Part shown: positions 1 to 5,045 of the stretch, one piece after another
Position numbering within the stretch: the stretch's first letter is position 1
How the letters are laid out: each line of letters opens with the position of its first letter
DNA from: Holosporaceae bacterium
GTDB taxonomy: Bacteria > Pseudomonadota > Alphaproteobacteria > UBA3830
Direction: 5' to 3'
DNA length: 5,143 bases
NCBI GenBank assembly: GCA_031267195.1
Contig: JAIRZO010000088.1
Span: 1-5,143 of the forward strand
Program-made: the position numbers and the translations under genes
Notes under the pieces: generated by a model
Databases searched by the model: none
What the model was told of the DNA's origin: nothing
The model's input: the letters and a program-made list of their open reading frames with translations, nothing else

Positions 1-1
1 G

Positions 2-324
2 CCAAAAGATCCTCATTCTACAGTGCTTATTTAGTAGAGAGGGAGAGGAGATCTACATTGCATTTAGGAAGCATACTCTGTTGCCTCTAGATGATTGTCT
101 GTACGCTCTGCAGGAGAGCATTCCTCATCTGAGCAGATCTTCTCTTCATAGATTGTTCCAACGCCACTGAGTTAGCCGCCTGCCGGAGCTTGATGTTCAA
201 AAGAAAGAGAAGAAATAATTCAAATCCTATCCCATTGGCTATTTTCATAGAGCACTTAAAGGTCTTCGTCAATGCTTATAATTTCGCTAAACGACTTAAA
301 ACTCTAAAGTGACTAACTCCATAT
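2..324 (+). pseudogene. Decayed IS481-family transposase, left-truncated by the window edge
   Basis: I recognise this as the remnant of an IS481-type (rve/DDE) transposase. Frame from base 2 reads PKDPHSTVL. One extra base near 29-32 then moves the reading to the frame containing codon 60-62, which reads EEIYIAFRKHTLLPLDD, then CLYALQESIPHLSRSSLHR, and after a stop VSRLPELDVQ and FKSYPIGYFH. These match the N-terminal helix-turn-helix part of the family. In-frame stops are TGA 168-170 (where RHG is expected) and TAA 216-218. At about 248-250 the frame changes again and the sequence jumps to the family's C-terminal block, HLKVFVNAYNFAKRLKTLK, then TGA 310-312, then LTPY. The missing piece, roughly 130 codons by my recollection of the family, includes all three catalytic acidic residues, so the protein cannot be active. 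After LTPY similarity fades. The 5' part lies outside the window. The family call is strong because many blocks align in order. The exact IS is not identified. Confidence 0.9.
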
Positions 325-414
325 CTCAAACGCACTAAAACGCAGCATGCATCATTATATTTCAACTGTCAGATTAAATATCGTTCAGTACAATACAGCG
401 CAATCCCGAATTTG

Positions 415-1506
415 TTATACGTTGAAGCGAAAATGAATCACATCCCCATCGCTGATGACATATTCTCGACCTTCGAGGCGCATCTTGCCGGCGGCTCTTG
501 CCTTCGCTTCACCACAGCAACTTGTATAATCATCATAGCCGATTACTTCGGCACATATGAATCCCCGCTCAAAATCTGAATGAATTATGCCAGCGGCAGC
601 TGGAGCCTTCGAACCGGCTACTGCAGTCCAAGCGTGAGTCTCCTCTGGGCCACAGGTAAAAAAAGTTATAAGCTTCAGCAAACCATAGCCACCGCGCACG
701 ACTCTGTCCAAGCCAGACTCTTCCAATCCAAGGGATTTTAGGTACTCATTTCTCTCAACCTTATCTTGAATGAGAGCGATTTCTGCTTCAACGGCGGCAG
801 AAACTAGTACCACAGATGCGTTTCTGCTCCTGGCAAATTTTTGCACCATTTTTGTAAAATCATTTCCGGTGACAAGATCATTTTCACTTACATTACACAC
901 ATACATAACGGGTTTTATACTGATTAAATGCAATGTATTTGCAAAAATTTGTTCTTCCTCCGTTATGGATAACTGTTCCAATAAATTGCCGGATTCTAGC
1001 CAGCCAATGGCTTTATTCAAAAACGCTCTTTCCATTTGGAACTCGGGATTATCTTTTTTTGCAAGACTTGATTCTTTTTTGTATAGATTTTCGATATCCG
1101 CCAGCATTAGTTCCATTTCCACAACTTCTATATCATAGACTGGATCTATTTTACCATGTACATGGGTGATATCTGCATCACTGAAACAGCGTACCATGTG
1201 TAAAATTGCATTGGTATTCCTGATGTGCCCGAGAAATTGATTGCCAAGTCCTTCGCCATTGCTTGCTCCTTTTATCAACCCTGCTATGTCTACCACCTCC
1301 AACTGGGTTGGAATGATTTTCATACTGGCAGCAATTTCCGCAAGTTTATGCAAACGAGGATCTGCCACACCGACTCGACCAACATTTGGTTCCAGTGTGC
1401 AAAAAGGATAATTCATGGCCTGGGCCGCCGCCGTCTGAGTCAGAGCATTGAACAAAGTGGATTTTCCAACATTAGGTAGTCCAACAATTCCGCAGTTAAA
1501 TCCCAT
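415..1506 (-). CDS. ychF: Redox-/ribosome-associated P-loop ATPase YchF (Obg family, OLA1-like)
   Basis: YchF is a cytoplasmic TRAFAC-class nucleotidase of the Obg family. It prefers ATP to GTP, binds ribosomes and has been linked to translation and stress responses. The 363-aa product has the usual family length. Visible motifs: P-loop GLPNVGKST (residues 9-17); G3 DIAGL (73-77), with a hydrophobic residue where classical GTPases carry the catalytic Gln; G4 NVSE (205-208) replacing NKxD, the change tied to ATP use; G5-like SAAVE (236-240); and a C-terminal TGS domain (about 279-363, ending in GDVIHFRFNV). The ATG at 1506 gives the canonical N-terminus MGFNCGIVGLPNVGKST and has an AGGTG 6 nt upstream, inside the last codons of pyk. 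The stop is TAA. It is the second gene after pyk with a 3-nt gap, so translational coupling is likely. No convincing terminator follows before the transposase remnant, which is convergent to it. Confidence 0.98.
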   Translation of the reverse strand: MGFNCGIVGLPNVGKSTLFNALTQTAAAQAMNYPFCTLEPNVGRVGVADPRLHKLAEIAASMKIIPTQLEVVDIAGLIKGASNGEGLGNQFLGHIRNTNAILHMVRCFSDADITHVHGKIDPVYDIEVVEMELMLADIENLYKKESSLAKKDNPEFQMERAFLNKAIGWLESGNLLEQLSITEEEQIFANTLHLISIKPVMYVCNVSENDLVTGNDFTKMVQKFARSRNASVVLVSAAVEAEIALIQDKVERNEYLKSLGLEESGLDRVVRGGYGLLKLITFFTCGPEETHAWTAVAGSKAPAAAGIIHSDFERGFICAEVIGYDDYTSCCGEAKARAAGKMRLEGREYVISDGDVIHFRFNV

Positions 1507-1509
1507 GAA

Positions 1510-2907
1510 TTACACCTGACAAACAGTTACGGAAATTTCGGTGCCAACATACAAAACCACGATAATATCGCCGGATTGAGCAAACTGTTTCTCCTGCACT
1601 ACAATTTTCGCAGATTTTATCAACATATCAGAGCTAGATTCTTTTTTGGCAACCATGGCATTAATGCCGTTGCACAGCCCTGCTCGGTAGGCCAAAGACT
1701 TGGATTCAGTCATGAGCAAAATTGGAACTCTGGGACGTAGACGAGAGCAGCGCACCACCGCATCAAAGGAATCGGTGCAGAGCACCAAAACTGCTGCGCC
1801 GGAATACTCTACTGCGGTCTTTGCCGCCGCACATATGGCATCCAGTGTGGTGCATATAGGCAATTGGGTGTCGTCCTCCAGACAGCGTATACAATTGGGA
1901 TCTCCTTCAACGCGAAGAATTACGCTAGCCATGATGGATACTGCTTCCAGCGGATATCGACCAGATGCGGATTCCTCTGACAGCATGGTCGCATCTGCGC
2001 CGCTGTATACGGCGGTGGCCACATCCGATATTTCTGCCCGGGTGGGGGTCGGAGCGATTATCATGGATTCAAGCATCTGAGTGGCAACGATTACCGGCTT
2101 TCCCAGCCGATGGCATGCGTTTATGATCCGCCGCTGGAGGATTGGCACATCCTCGTGACTGGTTTCAACTGCCAAATCCCCCCGGGCTATCATAATGGCA
2201 TCAGAGGCGTCTACAACTGGTTCAAGAGCACTAATGGCCAGTGGTTTTTCCAATTTAGAAACTACTCCGGCCCGACCACCGATGATGTTTTTGGCATTTT
2301 CCACATCCTCTACACTCTGGACAAAGGATAAAGCAACCCAATCAACTCCCAAATTTAACACAAAATCAAGATCTTTGAGATCTTTTTCCGTTAATGCAGG
2401 AATTTTTAGCATAACCTGTGGTACATTAACGCCCTTTCGATTTGAAAGAAAACCTCCCACCAGAACATTAACCTTCGCAAAATCCTTTCCGCAGTCGATA
2501 ACTTCCAGGCGCAATTTTCCATCATCCAACAACAGAAGAGTTCCCGCTTGCAAAGCTTCGAAAATTTCCGGATGCGGCAGTGTCACCCGATCATCATTTC
2601 CTGAAGCCGAATCCAGATCAAATCTAAATATATCACCGGATTTTAATTCAATTCTATCCTGAGCAAAGGTGCCAACTCTAAGCTTCGGACCCTGCAGATC
2701 CGCCAAAACTGTGGGATAGCAGCCGAACTTTTTTCCAATGGACCTAATGGCGTCATAAACCCGAGCATGCCCATCATGACTACCGTGGGAAAAATTCAAA
2801 CGGAACACATCAACGCCGTTTTTAAACAATTTTTCCAAATTTTCTTCAGAGCAGCTAGCCGGTCCTATAGTTGCGACGATTTTCCCATTTCTATAACATG
2901 CAACCAT
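1510..2907 (-). CDS. pyk: Pyruvate kinase
   Basis: Catalyses phosphoenolpyruvate + ADP to pyruvate + ATP, the last step of glycolysis, in the cytoplasm. From the ATG at 2907 it is 465 aa, a normal bacterial length, starting MVACYRNGKIVATIGPAS. Seen: RLNFSHG (36-42), ADLQGPKLR (69-77), SKLEKP with catalytic Lys218 and metal ligand Glu220, IARGDLAVE with Asp244 (the family usually has GDLG here), ATQMLESM with Thr276, PTRAEISDVA (288-297), ADATMLSEESASGRYP (304-319), and a C-terminal regulatory domain from about 350. The segment LQGPK places Leu, Gln and Lys where K+-dependent enzymes have Thr, Lys and Glu, predicting K+ independence. The effector loop around 378-384 (TDSFDA) lacks the Ser/Thr-Gly-rich phosphate loop of fructose-bisphosphate-activated enzymes. 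The reading frame is open to 2991, but the 28 extra residues are unlike the family, while the ATG at 2907 has GGAG 8 nt upstream. It precedes ychF by 3 nt. Confidence 0.97.
   Translation of the reverse strand: MVACYRNGKIVATIGPASCSEENLEKLFKNGVDVFRLNFSHGSHDGHARVYDAIRSIGKKFGCYPTVLADLQGPKLRVGTFAQDRIELKSGDIFRFDLDSASGNDDRVTLPHPEIFEALQAGTLLLLDDGKLRLEVIDCGKDFAKVNVLVGGFLSNRKGVNVPQVMLKIPALTEKDLKDLDFVLNLGVDWVALSFVQSVEDVENAKNIIGGRAGVVSKLEKPLAISALEPVVDASDAIMIARGDLAVETSHEDVPILQRRIINACHRLGKPVIVATQMLESMIIAPTPTRAEISDVATAVYSGADATMLSEESASGRYPLEAVSIMASVILRVEGDPNCIRCLEDDTQLPICTTLDAICAAAKTAVEYSGAAVLVLCTDSFDAVVRCSRLRPRVPILLMTESKSLAYRAGLCNGINAMVAKKESSSDMLIKSAKIVVQEKQFAQSGDIIVVLYVGTEISVTVCQV
1513..1517 (-). promoter_or_regulatory. 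Shine-Dalgarno of ychF, embedded in the pyk 3' end
   Basis: AGGTG on the minus strand lies 6 nt before the ychF ATG (1506) and overlaps the last two sense codons of pyk, just before its TAA at 1510-1512. A ribosome terminating on pyk would sit over the ychF start, which suggests coupled translation of the two genes. Confidence 0.7.
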
Positions 2908-2915
2908 ATGGTTTT

Positions 2916-2919
2916 CTCC
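2916..2919 (-). promoter_or_regulatory. Shine-Dalgarno that decides the pyk start
   Basis: GGAG on the minus strand, 8 nt upstream of the ATG at 2907. No comparable site precedes the in-frame upstream ATGs at 2952 or 2991. The protein begins in register with pyruvate kinases only from 2907, so the longer 493-codon reading is rejected. Confidence 0.75.
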
Positions 2920-3001
2920 AAAATCACGATATGCCCCTTGATCTACCCTCATCAAGCACGCAAATCTACGATGACTAACCTCAGCTAGCAATAGCTAATG
3001 C

Positions 3002-3030
3002 ATAATAGTAAAACACAAACTACCTAGCAA
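3002..3030 (-). promoter_or_regulatory. Candidate promoter of pyk-ychF, outside the MITE-like element
   Basis: Minus-strand TTGCTA (3025-3030), a 17-bp spacer, then TATTAT (3002-3007): 4/6 and 5/6 matches to the sigma-70 consensus. A transcript would start near 2995 and leave a leader of about 90 nt before pyk. The -35 box begins at the last base of the left 8-bp direct repeat, so it would have existed without the insertion. This is pattern-based only. Confidence 0.35.
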
Positions 3031-3037
3031 AGCAAAA
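3030..3037. repeat. Left copy of 8-bp flanking direct repeat (probable target-site duplication)
   Basis: AAGCAAAA directly abuts the left terminal inverted repeat that starts at 3038. The identical 8 bases abut the right inverted repeat at 3177-3184. A perfect direct repeat exactly outside both ends of an inverted-repeat pair is the footprint of transposition. The motif is A-rich, which weakens but does not remove the significance. Confidence 0.65.
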
Positions 3038-3176
3038 GGGATTGCCTAACAAAAATACAAACCATTATATAAAATCTTTGAATTTTCAACAAACTCTCCA
3101 ACTTTGATAACCGCTACTGACATCAGCATAATTCTTTGTAAAATTCTGCGTATTGATATACTTAGTAGGCAATTCC
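3038..3176. mobile_element. 139-bp MITE-like non-autonomous element between rpsR and pyk
   Basis: The left end reads GGGATTGCCTA inward (3038-3048). The right end, read inward on the minus strand, is GGAATTGCCTA (3166-3176): 10 of 11 identical. Weaker similarity may continue for about 14 more bases. The pair is flanked immediately on both sides by AAGCAAAA. The interior is AT-rich with no credible ORF. Short length, terminal inverted repeats and an 8-bp duplication together fit a miniature inverted-repeat transposable element mobilised by a transposase elsewhere. An 8-bp duplication occurs in several IS families (for example IS6, IS66, IS256, ISL3), and I cannot assign this one. It does not belong with the IS481 remnant at the left edge, since that family has TGT...ACA ends. 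As RNA, the two ends could pair into a long-range stem. Confidence 0.6.
3064..3092 (-). promoter_or_regulatory. Candidate promoter inside the MITE-like element, facing pyk
   Basis: Minus-strand TTGTTG (3087-3092), a 17-bp spacer, then a perfect TATAAT (3064-3069). The -35 is weak (3/6). Transcription would start near 3057, leave the element through its left end and give pyk a leader of about 150 nt. In such AT-rich DNA a TATAAT can occur by chance, so this is tentative. Confidence 0.3.
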
Positions 3177-3184
3177 AAGCAAAA
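3177..3184. repeat. Right copy of 8-bp flanking direct repeat (probable target-site duplication)
   Basis: AAGCAAAA directly outside the right terminal inverted repeat (ending 3176), identical to 3030-3037. It lies about 40 bp downstream of the rpsR stop codon, so the insertion left the rpsR coding sequence intact. Confidence 0.65.
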
Positions 3185-3224
3185 CCCAAAAAGATCACAA
3201 TAAACCACATCCCGAGGACAAGCT

Positions 3225-3521
3225 TTATCTAGCAATGTAGGGCAATAAGGCCAGGAAGCGCGCCCTTTTAACGGCCACCGCCATAGCCCGTTGCTTCCGG
3301 GCAGACACCATAGAAACGCGACAAGGCATAAGCTTTCCACGTTCCGAAATAAACTTCTGCAGAGGACGAACATCCTTGTAGTCGATTTTTAAAACTCCGT
3401 TTTCAAACGGACATGGAGACTGCTTTCTGAAATTAATTTTTTTCCATCCGGCGTACTGCACACCGGCACTACCGGTGGATCTATTTCCAGTTTTTTTCCC
3501 AGATTTAAACTCTTTTTTCAC
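3225..3521 (-). CDS. rpsR: 30S ribosomal protein S18 (bS18)
   Basis: bS18 sits on the platform of the small ribosomal subunit as a partner of bS6. Seen: a basic N-terminal extension (residues 2-12), CPF at 37-39, the conserved core [19 protein letters not shown] (45-63), the S18 signature region SARKQRAM (73-80), and [12 protein letters not shown] (84-95). The start chosen is GTG at 3521, giving 98 aa, because GGAG lies 6 nt upstream. The frame also allows TTG at 3527, but the Shine-Dalgarno would then touch the start codon with no spacing. The stop is TAA. It follows rpsF by 31 nt, within one operon. rplI, which commonly follows rpsR, is not present downstream, where a MITE-like insertion and pyk are found instead. 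No strong terminator hairpin with a T run was found after the stop. Confidence 0.97.
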   Translation of the reverse strand: MKKEFKSGKKTGNRSTGSAGVQYAGWKKINFRKQSPCPFENGVLKIDYKDVRPLQKFISERGKLMPCRVSMVSARKQRAMAVAVKRARFLALLPYIAR

Positions 3522-3527
3522 TATCAA

Positions 3528-3531
3528 CTCC
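3528..3531 (-). promoter_or_regulatory. Shine-Dalgarno that decides the rpsR start
   Basis: GGAG on the minus strand, 6 nt before the GTG at 3521 and directly adjacent to the alternative TTG at 3527. The spacing supports GTG initiation for rpsR. Confidence 0.7.
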
Positions 3532-3552
3532 GCTTCAGCTCAATAAAATCGC

Positions 3553-4032
3553 TCAATTTCTAATAAACTCGCCGCGAGATTCATCATTCATTTCCATTTC
3601 GATTGGCACAACCATGGACTCACTACCATCAACCGAACCTACAGCTTCCGTATCGTTAAAAGATCTATAGTTTCTGCGTTTGTGGTCGGAGGCGAAATCT
3701 TCAGTGGATGCCATTACCTGCGGGATTAAATTATCTCGATCATCAAACATGTCCACTCGCACTGTCAGATGGCGTATTATATCTTCATTTAGTTTCATGA
3801 TGCGATTAAATTCTGCCACCATCAAGGGTGGAGCTTTTAGCTGCATCACATAGTAGTGCCCCTTCCGGTTCTTTTTTATTGGATAGGCCAAATTCCTAAA
3901 TCCACAGTACTCAGTACGGACTATCACACCACCATTCTGAGTAACGAAAAGCCCAAGAGCAACACCCAGCCCTTCCATTTGCTGCTGAGAAAGATCCTGA
4001 CGTCCGATAAATACATTTTCATAAAGATTCAT
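3553..4032 (-). CDS. rpsF: 30S ribosomal protein S6 (bS6)
   Basis: bS6 pairs with bS18 and binds 16S rRNA in the platform of the small subunit. The product starts MNLYENVFIGRQDLS, close to the alphaproteobacterial form. Conserved blocks follow: FRNLAYPIKKNRKGHYYVM (45-63) and EFNRIMKLNEDIIRHLTVRVD, which spans 74-94. Residues from about 111 to 159 form a polar, acidic tail beyond the folded core, longer than in the E. coli protein (about 131-135 aa). Such tails are common and variable. The ATG at 4032 is chosen on homology: the TTG at 4044 would add four residues without family support. The ribosome-binding site is weak (GGTG, 6 nt upstream). The stop is TGA, and rpsR follows 31 nt later. I saw no CCG-containing hairpin in the leader of the kind bound by S6:S18 in other bacteria. 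Confidence 0.96.
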   Translation of the reverse strand: MNLYENVFIGRQDLSQQQMEGLGVALGLFVTQNGGVIVRTEYCGFRNLAYPIKKNRKGHYYVMQLKAPPLMVAEFNRIMKLNEDIIRHLTVRVDMFDDRDNLIPQVMASTEDFASDHKRRNYRSFNDTEAVGSVDGSESMVVPIEMEMNDESRGEFIRN

Positions 4033-4069
4033 ACGTTGCACCAATCAAAAAAAATATACCCTACATCCA

Positions 4070-4234
4070 TCATATCGATGCCAGTGTACTAAACTTATAC
4101 ATCTTTTGGCGAAATAGTGCAACAGAAATTTTACCCGTCTGCTGACTTGCTAAAAACTCCAACATGCTGAAATTCCAGTGTTCCAATCCATTATTCACGT
4201 TGTTAGAATTTCTGCAACAGTTATTTTCTGCCAT
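4070..4234 (-). CDS. Possible small ORF, 54 codons, unknown function
   Basis: A short open frame in the tmk-rpsF spacer, from ATG at 4234 to TGA at 4070-4072. An in-frame ATG at 4243 would add three residues. The product is Asn-rich at its start (MAENNCCRNSNNVNN), then reads like a soluble helix-forming segment (MLEFLASQQTGKISVALFR, residues 24-42), and ends KFSTLASI. I do not recognise a family. No Shine-Dalgarno precedes either ATG, and the candidate rpsF promoter lies within it. An open frame of this length can arise by chance in AT-rich DNA, so it may not be a gene. It ends 37 nt before rpsF. Confidence 0.25.
   Translation of the reverse strand: MAENNCCRNSNNVNNGLEHWNFSMLEFLASQQTGKISVALFRQKMYKFSTLASI
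4094..4122 (-). promoter_or_regulatory. Candidate promoter of rpsF-rpsR
   Basis: Minus-strand TTGCAC (4117-4122), a 17-bp spacer, then TATAAG (4094-4099), a 5/6 match to the -10 consensus with a weak -35. The predicted start is near 4087, giving a leader of about 55 nt before rpsF. It is the best-spaced candidate I found in the 309-bp gap after tmk. It overlaps the doubtful 54-codon ORF, so at most one of the two may be functional. Apart from these two items I see nothing certain in 4033-4341. Confidence 0.35.
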
Positions 4235-4341
4235 TTTTTGCATCTGATAACTAACGCATTTGCTTATAGCCTAATCCATAATTCGCGTTAATATCTGTAA
4301 ATTGTTGTTAACTAGACTGGGAAAATCTCCCCTCTGATCCC

Positions 4342-4995
4342 CTACTCGTGAACCCTGTTCAGATATGGAAATTTTCCATGAACTGCCTTTAACACTTTAG
4401 CAAATACAATTTTTGTGGATCCTTCTGCATTTAAGAGCACGGATCTGAAAGAAAAAATCTCTGCAATTTTTTGGAAACCTTTTCTTACGATTTCATGTTT
4501 TTCCTGGTTCATTAGGTCATATTCATCCGCTATCAGATGGCGTGTTGCGATTCTGGCAGTGGATGTGGCTGCGCTAACATCCAGGATTACTGTTAGGTCC
4601 GGCTCGAAATTTCCAAGGGTAATTTGCTTTAGCTGCAGAATGTCCACGATGGATACGTGTTTAAGTAATCCTTGATACACCAGCGAAGAATCGTAGAATC
4701 TATCACATATGACGAAATATCCTTGCTCTAGCTGTGGTGCTATGAGCTTGACAAAGTGATCTCTCCTGGCCGCAAACATAAGCAGTGTTTCACAGATAGG
4801 ATCCATTCCAGATATGTGGCGAGCTTTCAGCACACTGCGAATTTTTTCGCCAATTTCATCTCCTCCCGGTTCCCGCGTCACATGGACTTTAAGTCCGTAA
4901 TCTTCCGACAATTTCTTGGCCAGTAGACTCACCTGTGTGGTCTTTCCTGCGCCCTCTCCACCTTCAAAAGTAATAAAATTACCAGCCTGTTTCAT
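4342..4995 (-). CDS. tmk: Thymidylate kinase (dTMP kinase)
   Basis: Phosphorylates dTMP to dTDP using ATP, the step that feeds both de novo and salvage routes to dTTP, in the cytoplasm. From ATG 4995 it is 217 aa, normal for the family (E. coli 213). Seen: P-loop FEGGEGAGKTTQ (10-21), of the bacterial type without a basic residue in the loop; TREPGG (40-45), substrate binding; the DR-x-x-DSS block CDRFYDSSLVYQG (97-109); and EPDLTVILDV (131-140) followed by a LID region around 149-160 with Arg152. The frame is open to a TTG at 5037, but the 14 extra residues are not typical and no Shine-Dalgarno is seen before either start, so ATG 4995 rests on family alignment. The stop is TAG. holB, the frequent downstream neighbour in Alphaproteobacteria, is missing here. 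Confidence 0.96.
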   Translation of the reverse strand: MKQAGNFITFEGGEGAGKTTQVSLLAKKLSEDYGLKVHVTREPGGDEIGEKIRSVLKARHISGMDPICETLLMFAARRDHFVKLIAPQLEQGYFVICDRFYDSSLVYQGLLKHVSIVDILQLKQITLGNFEPDLTVILDVSAATSTARIATRHLIADEYDLMNQEKHEIVRKGFQKIAEIFSFRSVLLNAEGSTKIVFAKVLKAVHGKFPYLNRVHE

Positions 4996-5045
4996 GATTT
5001 TTTTAATTGCTGAAAACCGGTAACAACACTCATTCAAAACGACTT

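Noticed and set aside
87..272. Minus-strand 61-codon open frame in the left region
   Set aside because: It is antisense to the recognisable transposase remnant, starts at a TTG without a Shine-Dalgarno, and resembles nothing known.
400..407. GGGATTGC on the minus strand, identical to the first 8 bases of the MITE-like element end
   Set aside because: A single 8-mer with no partner and no flanking repeat is plausibly chance.
2195..2662. Plus-strand 155-codon open frame inside pyk
   Set aside because: It is an antisense shadow of conserved pyruvate kinase codons, low in complexity and rich in Ser/Thr/Arg as expected for such shadows.
3086..3373. Minus-strand 95-codon open frame overlapping rpsR
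   Set aside because: Its first half is rpsR read in the wrong frame and its second half runs into the MITE-like element. It shows no L9 or other family signature.
4062..4088. Imperfect hairpin followed by a T8 tract before rpsF, resembling a terminator or attenuator
   Set aside because: It has only two 4-bp stems separated by an unequal internal loop, with 7 bases between stem and T tract, so it is too weak to call.
4123..4214. 8-bp inverted pair CAGAAATT (4123-4130) / AATTTCTG (4207-4214) and repeated GCAACAG
   Set aside because: The arms are 76 bp apart with no flanking duplication, so this is compatible with chance in AT-rich DNA.
4319..4332. GGGGA/TTCCC hairpin just after the tmk stop as a terminator
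   Set aside because: The stem is 5 bp including a wobble pair, and no T run follows on the minus strand.
4033..4341. tRNA or rplI remnant in the tmk-rpsF spacer
   Set aside because: No T-loop or acceptor-stem pattern was seen on either strand, and no L9-like blocks in the minus-strand frames read by eye.
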